64,000 bases of DNA from Lycium barbarum. Lineage: Eukaryota; Streptophyta; Magnoliopsida; Solanales; Solanaceae. The stretch is taken from assembly GCF_019175385.1 (NCBI RefSeq), contig NC_083338.1:65690884-65754883 (forward strand), written 5' to 3'. The notes beneath the pieces were generated by a model, which saw only the letters and a program-made list of their open reading frames with translations, did no database searches and had not been told where the DNA came from. Below, piece after piece: positions 30,742 to 44,402 of this stretch. Within the stretch, counting starts at the first letter, position 1; each line of letters starts with the position of its first letter. A program made the translations under genes and the position numbers.

Positions 30742-33700
30742 TGTTATGTCCCGTATTTTCGTATAACGGGAAATCAAGAAATAAAGAAGACTTGTGTGTT
30801 GAGGAAATATTTTGATTTTGGTGAATATGAATATGTTGGTTATGGAGTTATTAATGTTAAGACGTCGGGGAAGGCCGAGGGTAAATTTGGAACTTCGGAA
30901 ATTAGTTTCGGGAATTACAAAACGGGACGTTTAGTGAATTGGGCCAAGAAAAATGCAACACAAAAATTGAGGCCCAAAACATGGAAGTGGCCGGCCAAGA
31001 GGCAAGCCCAAGCCACTTTTAAAGAGTCATGTGCTATGCACATGACTCCCATTTGGATATATATCAAGTATACTTGAGAATTTTCAAGATAAACACAAAG
31101 CAATTGAAGAACACCAAGCAAAAGGTGCTCTCGGCCGAAGGAGAGAAAAAGGAAAAAAAAAATTCTTGGCTTTGTTTCTAATCCAATCACCTAGTCTCTT
31201 TTGGAATGATTGATGAGTTCGAGGTGCTCTTCGTGGTGGTATAATTAGATTGGCGTAAGGTGCTCGTTTGCGGCAAATCGGAAATTCAAGAAAAAGGTAA
31301 GATTTTTATGTTTTAATGTTATGAAATGGATATATATGTGTTAGTGATTGGATTAGTGTGAAGATTGTGGGATGAGGTTGTGTTTGTGCATGGTGTGTGT
31401 GTATATAAAAGGGTGTGTTTGGCCGTGAGTCCCATGTAGTGCAAGGCATAAGAATTTTATCTTGTTTAGTTTGAATAATGTGTTGTTGTGGTCATTATGT
31501 TGTAAAGGATTGATTAAGGAATTGAGTTGGTGTTAGAAAATAATTTCGGACGTTATCGGAAAGTGTATACCTTTGGTATATTTGTGTATATCATAGTATA
31601 TATATGACACTAAAGACCTTAAATAAGATTTATGGTTGATGATAACGAATTTGGAATGAAACGACGCAAGTTAGAACGTTCGTCGTAACTTTTGGTGTGT
31701 TGAATGAAAAATGGAAAGTAATGGATTTTGGGAAAACTTGGTAAATGGTTTGGAACTTGTTTGTTATGTAATGGAATAATCTTGAATGAATGAATACAAT
31801 AATGTGGATATGAGTTGAAATTGTGAAGTTTGGAAATAGGATTACCAACTTATGGAATAAGGTGCAATTGTGAAGTTAGTGTGTTTGATTGTGATTCGTA
31901 TTGTGTATTGATGTTTGGGCTGTTGATGTTGTTATATTTGGAGCCGAGCTAAGTCTCGGGGGTGTTAGATTTATAGGGGAAGTGCTGCCGAAATTTCGGT
32001 AGCCAAATATAGCCCAAAGACTAAAATGTTAATTCTCATGAATAGTAACTGGTAAAAGTGACCATTTGCAGTTTCTGGACGAAACGGGAATTGCGATTTG
32101 AGGAGCGTAAGGCGCCAACCAGGTATGTAAAGCCTACCTCTCATTCTTTTGGCATGTCCTAGACCCACTAGGAAAATTTCAGAATCTCGGGAATAACCCT
32201 GCTCTTGGAAATCGAAGTTCAAGTCCGAGCACTATTCACTCAGCGCGATTGAACCCCTTTTTGTCACTTTTGGTTAAAAGAATGTTCGTACCTCCATAAC
32301 TTGTGCTGTTGTGCCCGAAACCCTTCGAAACTTTCGTAGATGGCTCTATGGAGCCGAAAGTCTGTGATTTGTGTCCGCCGCCTCAATTTGACCCGAGGTG
32401 GGCCCGCGAGCCCCGAGGCTCCCCTTATTCGGTTTGTTTGATTCGCTTGTGTCTGTTATGATTCGCAATCTTCTGTTTATGACTCAAGGATGTGTTTGAA
32501 ACTTCCTATGCCATTAATGCATGTTCTGTACTTTGGGATGATGTGAGAATTCCGGAAAAATGACTTATGAACAGTTTTCTTACGAATTTGACAGTTTGGA
32601 ACTTCGTAACCTTTATATGCCTACTTTTATCAATTCGATTCCTACTCCGAGCCTTCTGGCGTCAGTATCTATCTATATGTAAACGATATGCTGAGTCCGA
32701 CAAATTATTTTTAATATGCATATGGTTTCGGCACTACTCTGTTCGTGCTGTCTGCTATGACTTCGTTCGTCGGTACCCGGGCCGACTTTGTGATCGTGCG
32801 CACTATAATATATTCGGGAGTTATGATGTGTTACGGTTTCCGAGGCCTCGCCATAGGGCCGGTTACCGTTTATGGAGTTATGATGTGATATGGCATTTGA
32901 TACGTTCTGATGATATGATGTGTGTGTGATATGATGTGTCTGGAGATTGTACGGAGATTTGAAACCTTCTGGAGTTATGATGTGTTGTGGCACCAGCGTC
33001 GGGGGGTGACCACGTTCCTAAACCCTATACATGATTTGATTTGCATTTGTACGTTCGCCTCCCGCACAGGTTTGCTTTGTTTGCGATGTTGGTGTGTTTG
33101 TTCTTTCTGACTCCAGCTGTGTTTGTGATTTCTGTACCTTCTGCTTTACATACTCGGTACTTCTCCCGTACTGACCCCCGTTTCTTCGGGGGCTGTGTTT
33201 CATGCCCGCAGGTACAGAAGCTCGTTTGGGTGGTCCTCCAGTTTAGGCTACTCATTCTGCTGTGTTGGAAAGCTCCCCTTGATCCGGAGCCTACTTTTGG
33301 TACATATCTTTTGTTGTGTCTGTATTCTGTATATTGGATGAGTGGGTACGGCGGGGCCCTGTCCCGTCCTATGTTCTTATGTTCTGTTTTGTCTAGAGGC
33401 CTGTAGTCAGATTTGTGGGTCGTGGGTCCGGTGTGTTTGCATGTGAGTCTGTTTTGCATTCTTAAGCGGCCCGTACGCTGCTATGGCCAAGTCGGCCTCT
33501 GAGTTTGTATGTATGTGTATGTACTTGGGGGCGATGTGCATCCCGCCACCCTTCTGATGTGTGTGTGTGAAATTTGGCGATGTATATTCCGCCTCCTTTC
33601 TGATTTGTGATTTGTCTGATCTGTACGGGCGACTGCTTAGGATAAGTGTTCGGTAGAGATCTGCTTACGATGTTGAGTTCGAATAACGTACGTTGAGTTC

Positions 33701-33791
33701 GGACGAGTCTGATTACGATGGTCTGGGTGTGAGTTCGTTTGGGGTGTCCAAGAAGGACACCAGTCGCGGCCCACGGGGCTGGGTCGTGACA
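30742..33791 (+). repeat. 3' LTR of element B
   Basis: Same length as the 5' LTR (3050 bp). Differences I noticed include positions matching 24800, 26030, 26094, 26112, 26236, 26757, 27297 and 27687. Twin hairpins lie at 33155-33192. Confidence 0.95.
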
Positions 33792-33796
33792 ATATA

Positions 33797-34595
33797 TATA
33801 TATTTAATGGTGTTATGATGTGTTTATGGCGCCAAGGATGGTATGTGGCGACCTTATTCACCGAGTCCCATAATGGGTCGGGTATGATAGATGATATCGA
33901 CATGTATGATTTATGTTTCAAAAGGCAAGTGTTTTGGTATTCTGGACGTTATACTTGTCTCATGTACTCCCTATTTCAGTATGATTCTCTTTACTGTATT
34001 TTATGCTTTATATACTCAGTACATATTTCGTACTGACCCCCTTTCTTCGGGGGGCTGCGTTTCATGCCCGCAGGTACAGATAGTCGATTTGGTGACCCTT
34101 CAGCATAGGACTTCTACTCAGCTGTCTTGGGATGCTCCGTTGTTCCGGAGCCTAGACTTTTGGTACAGATCTTATGATGTATACGTATATGTTTATCCAG
34201 GGGTACGGCGGGGCCCTGTCCCGTCATATTTCGCTATCGATACTCTTAGAGGTCTGTAGACATATGTGTGGGTTGTGTATAAGTTCTGTTCAGTTGTGCC
34301 TATACGATGTGCTATGATATGATGTTCGTCTGTAGTGGCAGCCTTGTCGGCTTGCATATGATATTGATATGTAGTGGCAGCCTTGTCGGCTTGCGTATCA
34401 TTTTATGATTTGATTAGTTGTGACTCCTCAAGAGATAGTTTATCTGGATATATATATACGTGACGACGTTATGAACCTTGGAGTTCTTCTGCAAGTTTCC
34501 ATATTGTTCTTAGATTCAGTTTTACTATATCCAACAGGTACGTACGAGTGTCCAGGTCAGGCACTAGTCATGGCCCACGGGGTTGGGTCGTGACC
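33797..34595 (+). repeat. Element C 5' LTR, right of element B
   Basis: It continues the LTR after B and aligns with 43597-44402. It contains twin hairpins at 34017-34054 and two copies of a GTAGTGGCAGCCTTGTCGGC unit near 34335 and 34375. The end reads GTCGTGACC. Confidence 0.9.
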
Positions 34596-34599
34596 AAAG

Positions 34600-34613
34600 T
34601 GGTATCAGAGCAG
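34600..34613 (+). other. Primer-binding site of element C (initiator Met tRNA)
   Basis: TGGTATCAGAGCAG follows the LTR end. Confidence 0.95.
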
Positions 34614-34651
34614 TTCATCCTCGGAGTGTCTCAGACCGTATCTAGTAGAGT

Positions 34652-34691
34652 CTTGTTTATCGGTGTGTTGTGCATCACATCTATAAACAGG
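34652..34691 (+). other. Leader hairpin of element C
   Basis: Same stem as A with one C-U mismatch. The loop TTGTGCAT keeps the four-base palindrome TGCA. Confidence 0.65.
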
Positions 34692-36960
34692 AAGCTACAG
34701 GACATTTAGGATGTTACCTTTCTTTCATATCTAAGATCGTGCGATAGAGCCCAGCCATAGGAGATGAAATTCCTTATACTAACCCTTGATTTCAGCTAAA
34801 GAACGGCATTCACAGAAGAAAGTTACTGATAATACTGGAAGTTATAAAGTACACAGGTAAGCAATGGTGCGAAAGATGTATATCGGATAAGGTAAGAACA
34901 TTGAAGTATGATTGAAATGTAGAGTTGAAGAGTGAAAGAGGAGGTAGATAGGAAGGTATAACGGGATAGATCGTTAAAGGATCAGGTACATCTCGAGGTG
35001 CGATATGTGAGGTAAGTTTCGACACCTTTATACTTTTTACTTGAAATCGGGAGCCATGTGTGGCTATGATATGATATGATATATACGTATATATATTGGC
35101 CCTGTGAGGCATTGTTGGTATTTCCTGCGTGCAGGTTTTGGGATAGTAAGAAGTACAGAGGAAACTCTGCCCAAATTTTCCCAGAAATAGAAAAAAAAAG
35201 AATAAGATATAGGTTCATAATATGTCTTGAGAGTCGATACCGATAGGGTAAATTTATTATGTTTGATTAAAGCTTTAAGAGATACGCTCCATTTCATCCG
35301 TAAGAGGCACTATTCTTATTTGGGAAATTTTATTTCGAAGAAGCATATATGAGCAACAAAGTTTGGAATTCAGTTGAACGGATCAGAATACTTTCCAGCC
35401 ACATTTTTACCTTAGAAAAGCTCATATTGAAGGGCAAAAACGTCCAGCAATTAAGTTGCACTTCATTGGAAGAATACAGAGCATACAACAAGTAGTTTAT
35501 AAACTAAATGATTCGTTCACGACTCAAGAATAAATCTGGAGGTAAACCATGTGAATCAAGCACTAGAAGTCCTGTGGTGCTTGTCGAATTCTAGTTTTTC
35601 TTCTGGTGGTGGTTGGAGAATGCCTCGTGGTGACATTTTATTAGTTATTAATAAACTAATTAGAGATGGAATTTGTGGGAGGGAAACTCAAACTTGTGGG
35701 TTGTCTAGGATCTTGTGTTTCATATGTTGTTGATGAAATGCTAGGATAACTTGGAAGGGCTTGTGACACTTAGGAATGATTTATAAAAAGGTGACAAATT
35801 ATGAAGGTATTGATAAGACAGCTTGTGAGATATTAAGGATAAGATTGATCAGAAAGGGTGAAGGGTTAAATACACCTACTCCATAGAGTGCAATTAAAAC
35901 ATAGTAAGAATCGTGAATAAGGTTAGGAACTGTTACGTTATAGGATGGATTACGAACACGATGTAATGTTAATACCATAAGGATTGTTATAGAAATGAGT
36001 AAAGCCTAGCAAGGAAGTAACTAAAGGATATGATGTGATCAGTGTGAAACGGAAAAGAAAATATAGAACAAAAAAAAACATACAAAGTCCTATAGGGAAA
36101 GTTCAGAATAGAGATCAAGTGGTAACTAAAGTGAAAGTGAGCACAAGAAGAGAATGAGTAGAAGGAAGAAGATAAGAATAAAGAGAGTGGGATTACTGTG
36201 TAGCGATGCGTTATGACGTGTATAGCTGAGAAAATGAGTAATATAAGTGACAGAATTGTGAAAGACCGAACTAAGGGAAGATGAGCAATGAGACAGAATG
36301 AATGCCAGAAATGGCTGGTATGATAAGAACAAATAGGGATGAGCAGAATATGTTTTGAAAATGAGAAGGGGTTATGTAGAAGTAGTGTTTTCTGAAGGAT
36401 ACAGGAGTAGCATAAGATTCCTCGTACACAAAATAAAAGATGGACATAGACTGGAGAAACGAAAGGAATACTAAAGGAAGCACTCAAGACAGACGTAATT
36501 GGTTGAGTATGAGTATAGGATAAAAGGGAAATATATAGCTACAAACTTAAGGTGTAGTACGACAAGAAGGTGGTAAGACAAGACCACTATTAAAACAAAT
36601 TTGATATGATTTTGAGTAAGTCAGAAGTTAGCGTTGGGTATACAACAAGGGTGAAAGAGCATGAGGCATAAAGGAGTACTGCGTGTATGTGACTTCACCT
36701 CGGAAATAGTGAAATCCTTAAAGGACAAGGATTGTGGATTTGCGAAACAACTGACGTATTGTGAATTTATCAGAAGAAACAGATGATATCCGTTGGGATA
36801 AAGATAGTTTTATAGGAAAGCTTGGGACACTTAGCATCCGAATATAAGTGCTACTTAATTGAGAATTTTAAACGACTATAAGCACTAGCTAATTACTGAT
36901 CGGAATAAATGGAATGTGGCTTTGGATAAATCGTTACATTAATTATATTACTCGAGTACC
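34692..36960 (+). other. Left internal region of element C, non-coding
   Basis: It keeps the TGATTTCAG motif (about 34788) and an intron-like block (35012-35134, GTAAGT to GCGTGCAG). The stretch 35400-35520 vaguely recalls an integrase C-terminus (HFIGRIQSIQQVVYKLND) but is too short to be sure. A 200-base stretch at 35560-35760 differs in composition and I cannot place it. The remainder to 36960 is A- and G-rich with no supported gene. Confidence 0.6.
36956..36960 (+). repeat. Left target-site duplication of the solo LTR in C
   Basis: GTACC is repeated exactly at 39997-40001. Confidence 0.9.
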
Positions 36961-39900
36961 TGTCACGACCCAAATAGGGGCCGCGACGGGTACCCGATAC
37001 TTGTACTGAGCACCCCCTATCCCGTATCTTATTCATTTTACCAAGTGGGCCATATGAGTGATATCGTTATTTCATTACTTAATACTATCATTAATAGCAT
37101 AATCATAATCATGTGTTAATAAACTCTGCTAACATATTATACAACCTCAAGAACAAATAAAAGTGCAAAACATCTATCTGTACATATTTGTCTACGAGCC
37201 TCTAAACAAAGTACATATATACATAAGAAGGGCCGGGTTCTGCCGTGCCCGATTATGTACACAAAAGTAGTACCAAGAAACTGAGGCTCTGGAACAACTG
37301 GAGCGCTGCTACAATACTGCTGATGAAGCTCCTAGGAGTCAAATCTGTCTACCTGCTGACCTGCGCGGCATGAAACGCAGCGTCCACAAGAAGGGACGTC
37401 AGTACGAGTAATGTACCGAGTATGTAAGGCATGGAAGATAATATAAACGGAAACATAAGGTACGAACAACAATATCATGGGATCGTAGAACATGTATTGA
37501 GATAAGAAAGTAACCTGTACATAGGAACGCCTTTTAGGCCGGATACCATGCATGCTTGTCTTTCCCTTTTTTAAAAAAACATTTCTTTTTCATAGACATA
37601 GAAAATAGAACTTATATCATATCATATCTTATCATATCATGTCATATCATATCATGTCATATCAGATCATGTCATAGCATAGCGCCCAACAACGTCGGCT
37701 CGCCCACATAGCGCTGAAATACGTCGGCTCGCCCATATATCCCGCGTCCGAGATGATATTACGCCAGCTGACCAGGTGGCAATGCAACATATGTCCCTTC
37801 CCCCCCGTATCTCCCTCCCACCATATACATATACATATCATATACATATATCATATAAGCATGCCGGAGAGCCCAAGGAAAATCATGTATCCATCGGAGT
37901 GACGTAAGGTCGGTGACCTCCGATTACATTATGGAATAATCATCAAGACTTTGCCTCACCTTGAAGGGATTAATATTATAAGGCAAGACTATCAATAAGA
38001 ATTGGCATTAAGAGAAAACGTAGAATAAGATCACGAACCTCATAAAACATTCATTCATACACTTTAGAGTCTTTTAGAAAAATAGAGTCATAATAAGGAA
38101 TAGAATTGAAATAAAAAACTGGCTTGTTGTTCTTATTTTCATATTGAATCCTTAACTTAAGACGTTGAGACGTGAAACCATTCTTATCATTGTCATCATA
38201 GAAATATTCTCATTGGAACAGTTACAACACTTATCGTTTGATAAACGGGACAATAAAGAAAAATCCGGGAACCATGGGCCCACCGCGGGCCGAATGAAGT
38301 GGCGTACACAATTCACGTATGTTACATTTCATGACGTCACTTGTGAGAGTTTTAAGGTAATCGGGTCCTATTTGTGCAAGTTCTAGATGTTTAGATAATT
38401 TTCCAACATTTCATACAATGTTTAATTCAATTCTACTGAATGAAAGAGGGCCAAATTCAAACTCGGATTTCTAGGAATGGAGTTGTCCCCGAGGCTTGTA
38501 CCCAAAGCTATTACGTCTAAGACATGCCAAGAAAGGAAGGGTAAAGCCTTACATACCTTTTCCGCCTCTTACGCCACTCCAAACTCAAGTTCCAAATTCG
38601 CCAAAATCTACAATTTGGTCACATTTACCAAACATTAATTAAAGCATTTACAATTGAATCTTAAAGTAACACTTGTCTACCGAAATTTCGGCAGCATTTT
38701 CCCTGTAAATACAACGTCCCCAAAGAATCTATCTTGGCCAATTTTACTCAACAACAATCCGGGAATTCAACCCGGCCAAACTATCCACAACAATATCAAC
38801 AATCATACTAACAACTTTAACGATTTATCCAAATTACATTCTAACGATTCAATCAATATACTACATCCTTCAAGACCTTCCAGCTCCAATGACAACGATA
38901 ACAACCTAACAACTTACACACCAACAACATCACACTAACCACATTATCTTCCATACATGCAAAAATATTATGTTCAATTTACATAGACTTCTAGAACAAG
39001 TCTCCAACTACCATAATTTCACTAAGATCATTAAGCTTTCATTAGCACCATAAAATCCACAACAACAACAATCAAAACACTAAATAAAATTGACTCATTT
39101 TATCCTATGTTTCACCACAACCACACGACCACTTCTAACACACATACACGGCCAAACATCATGCACACACACATGGCTACAACCTCACTAAAATCATCCA
39201 ACCTCCATTATCAACATGGCACCCACAATAACAACAACCAAACACTAGATAAAATAATTAAACATGATTCCTACACACTCACATACATGCACGGCCACAC
39301 CCCTATATTCATATTCTTCATGAATTTCATCCCTTTTTGTACACTACAACATGCACAAACATCCATAACATATAAAGAAGGATGAGTTCTTACCTTGTTC
39401 CTTGATTCTCCACTTGACTAGAATTTGCAACTTATGTAAATATGTGTTTTTCTTGCTTCAATAACCACTTCACTTTGCTAAGGACCCTTCAATGGAGTGT
39501 TTGGATGGAAAAGAATAATTTTTGAAGAAATTTTTTCCAAGGTTCTTGCTTGTTGAAGCTTGGCCGAATGGCCCTACTTGTTTTTCTCCTCTTTTTTTTT
39601 GTTCTTGAAGTCTCTAGAGAATTATGTGATAAGATGACTATTAAGTCATCTTTTAAACCATTCACTTAATTCCCATATGGGCTTGGCCCATCAAGAAGGG
39701 AGTTGGACGGCCAACCTTGGCCCAAAGTGATCTAGCCCATTTTTTTTTGTTTTGTTTTGCACCTCATGACAAATTTTAATTTTTCCAAATTTCCAAATTT
39801 GCCCTTCGCCTTCCTCCATATTTCCAAGAGTCATATTGCAAATTTACCTTTTTGCCCCTAACCTTTCTTAATATTTCTGCTTCTAAATTCTTCGTAAGCA

Positions 39901-39996
39901 ACTCATATGCCAAACAAAACAAAAATAAGGCCTTGCTTGTTGTCTTCCCGCGATTGTCTTGAATTATCCGATTGTACAAAAATGCGGGATATAACA
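36961..39996 (-). mobile_element. Solo LTR in element C, minus strand
   Basis: It begins TGTCACGACCC and ends GCGGGATATAACA, the reverse of TGTTATATCCCGC...GGGTCGTGACA, with a perfect GTACC duplication. Only one LTR (3036 bp) is present, so an element was lost by LTR-LTR recombination. Its start resembles that of solo LTR G. Inside are a TATCA-type microsatellite (about 37615-37680), two GTCGGCTCGCCCA units and twin hairpins near 37396-37416. Confidence 0.9.
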
Positions 39997-40001
39997 GTAC
40001 C

Positions 40002-41906
40002 AACCATCAGATAAGATTTTGTACCATATATTGAGAGTTCTCATCGCTTCGTGATTTGGTTAAGGTTTCGTACGTGGGAAATCAAAGTTATAAATGATAA
40101 AGAAAAGACATGGATATGGTATAAGTACAACCCCAAATGGGGGAAGCGGGTGAAAGCAAAGTAAGTATAAATGGAAACAATTGACACTGAAATATATTTG
40201 ACATAGATGCTTAAATTTCAATTGAGATCCCTTGCTAAAACAAGTTAATAAGCTCTGATAGCCAGTAATGAATGGATAGAACACAGAATGGTATTTGAGA
40301 CAAGACTAAGGATCATTTGTAAAGATTCTGTATAATATGACATTAGAAAGTGAATGCTTATAAAAAGGAAGAATACGACAATAAAATGGTAATGAGTAGC
40401 TTAAGAGATATTATAAAGGATAGCAATGCTATACTGGATTAGAGGTTAAGGCGTTGGCAATGGGGTTGCTTGCTAATGATACTGTAACTTATAAGTAGCA
40501 AAGGAGGAAGGACAGGAAATCTCCTATAGAAGGATATGAGAAAATCAAATGGTGAATAAAGAAAGAGGAAGGAGCATGACAAGATAGATCGCAAGTGAGT
40601 TTTAGTACAAATAAGATATGCAAAACAGAATGAACCAGGAGAGGGGAAGACTATGACTAAGATTGGATGCACTTTGTATAAATTGTACAAGAATAGTTAT
40701 GCAACCTACGAATATTTGTATGCTAAGAATGAGACCAAGTGAGTACTTGATAAGAAGAGTAAGGATTCAGTAATAACAATGCAGTTATGATACTTCGGGT
40801 ACATCAAGGGGAGGTGTAAGATGGTTTAAACCAAAGTACCGAGATGAAATTAGTACAGAGGGAAAAATCCATAGTTGAGCCTTGATATCAATTGAAAGAT
40901 ATAAGAGGAGAATGTAGGGTCTGCATGAAGACTAGTGAGGCGTCGCTATGGTATTTCTCGGGCTGTTTTGAGCACCTACACATACTCTTGTAAAGATTGC
41001 AATATGATGCGTGATAGGAGAACTAAGAGCAAATTTGAGTAAAGGGGCCATAGAAGAGTTTGAGTCAAAAATAAATAAACGACACGAGATAGTATACCTA
41101 AAGTATTGCCAGTTAGGTTAAGGGAAATTACGAAATGATTTAACCGAGACAATCAGAACAAGCGAGTTACGGGATGACAGTGAAGTTATAATATGAGGGA
41201 ACTCTAGCGCTATTTGATAGCCGACCCTAAAGATCGAGATCAAGAACTAAAAGAAAGTGATAGTTAAAAACCTTTAAAAGAAAGTCAGAAAGTGACACAT
41301 GATACTGAAGATTCGAGAATACGGACTGTAACAGCAAAGCAAAGAAAGGTTATCGGAGTAGAATAATACTACACTCTGGGAAATTTCGTTTTATTCGTAG
41401 AATCTGTGAAGGGTCTACAAGTACCGGAGGTATGAAATACTCCAAGAATTGTAAAGTCTAATAAATCGATGAGGGATGTCTGCACGTTACAAGGTCTTAC
41501 TTAAAGATTAGAAGTAAAGTGAAGTGAAATATACATCATCTTAAGGGAGTAACTGTAGAAGAAGAAAGAGTCGAGTTGTGGCTAAGTGCACCATGAATAC
41601 AAGTCCGAATCAATCAGTGACAGTACAAGTGAACAGTATGCAGACAAGAGAAAGAGTAACACTTCAGCAGATGAGCTCGAAATACAACTGACAATCAACC
41701 GCGAAATGAGGAGGAGAGCAAAGACAACGACGTGACATAATTACCTTGAGAAGCAACAGAAGGATGAAATATTAAGGGAATGACTATGTAAAGACCTGGA
41801 ATGCGTTATAATGAATTATAGCGAATCGACCAATGAAAGAGGCACGTGAGGGGCATAATTAAATAAGAGAACACTTGAGTAAGTATTGCGAGTTCTGGAC
41901 CAGTTT
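40002..41906 (+). other. Right internal region of element C, non-coding
   Basis: A- and G-rich DNA with no supported gene. The part at 41030-41190 matches element A at 5985-6140 closely (GAGTAAAGGGGC, GAGTCAAAAATA, AAACGACACGAGATA), which ties the two families together. Confidence 0.7.
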
Positions 41907-41942
41907 AACATTCGAGGACGAATGTTCTAAAGGGGGGAAGGA
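41907..41942 (+). other. Polypurine tract of element C with upstream hairpin
   Basis: Perfect AACATTCG/CGAATGTT hairpin (41907-41926), then AAAGGGGGGAAGGA touching the LTR. Confidence 0.9.
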
Positions 41943-44402
41943 TGTTATACCCCGTATTTTTGCACGTCGGATTATTCGTAAGCTAATCGACATAAGTTAA
42001 GGACGGAATTATTTTGGGATATAAAATAAGTGCCTTTAATTCTCGATTTTAATTAGTGCACAATTTGTTTATAAATTTCAATTAGTATAGAAATATTATT
42101 CGAGATTAGGGACTAATTGACTATGATTATATTATTAAGTGGAGATTAGTGATTAATTAAGGATTAGTTAGGTCAATTAATGCACTAAGTGGGCCCCACC
42201 CGGATTAAATTAAAAAAAAAATTGGATGATGCATTATAGAGGAGCATGTGTCCTAGATTGGGGCAGCATATATAATCACATTTGATGACTAATGATAGTC
42301 ATATTTTCATTTGCAATGTCAACTATATTGAGAAAGGGAGAGAGAGCAGCACATAGCCATGGCACTCACGGCCATGGCAGCTCACGGATGAGCTCCAAAT
42401 TTTGGAAGAGAAATTAAATTCAAGAAGGTGTTCTACATGTTCAAGGAGGCGGTAACTTTGGTATATAAATTAAGAAAGAAGAAGCGGTGCAATTGGTGCA
42501 AATAAGTGTAGAATTTCCTCTGATTAAATTAAGGTAAGATTTTCTTATTTTATGGTATAATTGTATTGATGATGTTGAAATGGAAAGATTAAAATTAGAT
42601 TCGATGAAATTGGAAGTAAGAAATTGCATGAATCCGTTGATATTAGGAGTTGTGGTTCTGAGGATTAAAAGTATGGTTCATGTTCGTATGTTGTTGTCGT
42701 GTTGTCGTTGATGTGGATTCTAAATTTGGAAGAAAGGAGTGTATAACGTATCATATACAAAACGTATGTTGGTTTGTTTAGTGTATAATCTTAAATATTA
42801 ATGATTTGGATTGGAAAGGGATTAATAAAGGTTGTTGAGTTGTTTATGGGTTGGATTGTAAGGATTCTATATGAATATTACTATTGATGTCATTGTTGGT
42901 GTTTCTGTGATAACAGGAGGTTAATTGGAAGTCCAGGTTAGGCGAGTTATATAGGGGAAATGTTGCCCGATTTCCGTTAAGTTCTTAACTAATAAAAATC
43001 CTAATCAAGAAAGTATGAATTGAAGAATGGTTCCTATAGGTAATTGGTTGCCGATTGATAAGCTAGAAAGTATAGTTTACTAACGATAGCATTACTTTCA
43101 TATTAAATAGGCTAAAGGGGCGACGAAGCGAACGTGATTACGATTAACCTTCAACAGGTATGTAAAGTTAACCATTATTTCTTTTTGGCATAATCTTTAT
43201 GAAACGAACAGACGATGTGTATATGATTCCAATGAAGTTCCTATTCTTAGAGCCACTAGGACAGCTAATGTTCTTGATTTCCAAAAGATATTTCATTATG
43301 TCATAATACGTGTCTATGATTCCAGAAGTTCTATTTTCATATAATCCATTGTGACATTCGAAGGGTACTTGATATGACTATTGTCTTGATTTTCAAATGA
43401 TAGTTCGTTTGGACTATTCTATTGAGTCTTAAATATGATTTAATTTGCATATGGTTGCTCACTACTCTACTCGTGCATGCCTCAACATATCTTCCACTGA
43501 GTCCCGGGCCAGGATACGTTTTCGTGCACAGTTTCACTGCATTGTTCACCGAGTTCCTCACTAGAGGGTCGGGTACGGTATATATATATATATATATGAT
43601 GGTGTTATGATGTGATGGTGTTATGATGTGTTTATGGGGCCAAGGATGGTATGTGGAGACCTTATTCACCGAGTCCCATAATGGGCTGGGTATGATATAT
43701 GATATTGACATGTATGATTTATGTTTCAAAACGCAAGTGTTTTGGTATTCTGGACGTTATACTTGTCTCCTGTACTCCCTATTTCAGTATGATTCTCTTT
43801 ACTGTATTTTATGCTTTATATACTCAGTACATATTCCGTACTGACCCCCTTTCTTCGGGGGGCTGCGTTTCATGCCCGCAGGTACAGATAGTCGATTTGG
43901 TGACCCTTCAGCATAGGACTTCTACTCAACTGTCTTGGGAAGTTCCGTAGTTCCGGAGCCTAGACTTTTGGTACAGATCTTATGATGTATACGTATATGT
44001 TTATCCAGGGGTACGGCGGGGCCCTGTCCCGTCATATTTCGCTATCGATACTCTTAGAGGTCTATAGCCATATGTGTGGGTTGTGTATAAGTTCTGTTTA
44101 GCTGTGTCTATACGATGTGCCATGATATGATGTTCGTCTGTAGTGGCAGCCTTGTCGGCTTGCATATGATATTGATATTTAGTGGCAGCCTTGTCGGCTT
44201 GCGTATCATTTTATGATTTGATTAGTTGTGACTCCTCAGGAGACAGTTTATCTTGATATATATATACGTGACGACGTTATGAACCTTGGAGTTCTTCTCC
44301 AAGTTTCCATATTGTTCTTAGATTCAGTTTTACTATATCCAACAAGTACGTACGAGTGTCCAGGTCGGGCACTAGTCATGGCCCACGGGGTTGGGTCGTG
44401 AA
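41943..44402 (+). repeat. 3' LTR of element C
   Basis: It starts TGTTATACCCCG and ends GGGTCGTGAA, probably a decayed GGGTCGTGACA. It includes TATATAAT near 42269 as a possible TATA box, twin hairpins from 43825 and the TA microsatellite that marks B's empty site. Immediately after it, minus-strand H LTR sequence begins. Confidence 0.85.

Larger units (their letters stand above)
24672..33791 (+). mobile_element. Element B: young non-autonomous element with a novel ORF
   Basis: Two 3050-bp LTRs with about ten differences counted by eye flank a 3020-bp internal region. The internal region has the Met-tRNA primer-binding site, leader hairpin, a 193-codon acidic ORF, an intron-like block, a 5S-rRNA-like segment, a degenerate repeat tract and a polypurine tract. 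There is no gag or pol. It is the youngest insertion in the window and its cis signals are intact, so it probably moved with proteins of an active relative. Confidence 0.95.
24534..44402 (+). mobile_element. Element C: non-autonomous element (contains B and a solo LTR)
   Basis: C is made of a truncated 5' LTR (24534-24671 and 33797-34595), an internal region (34596-41942) and a 3' LTR (41943-44402). The internal region, less a 3-kb solo LTR, is about 4.3 kb and encodes no recognisable gag or pol. Its ends match element A. The 5' flank is lost to a deletion, so its target duplication cannot be checked. Confidence 0.85.

Noticed and set aside
36121..36332. Possible secretory or membrane protein on the minus strand
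   Set aside because: The hydrophobic look comes from T-rich codons opposite purine-rich DNA; there is no consistent topology or homology.
35987..36487. 166-codon minus-strand frame rich in Phe, Ser, Leu and Ile
   Set aside because: It is the complement of A- and G-rich filler in element C. Its composition explains the length, and no domain or start context supports it.
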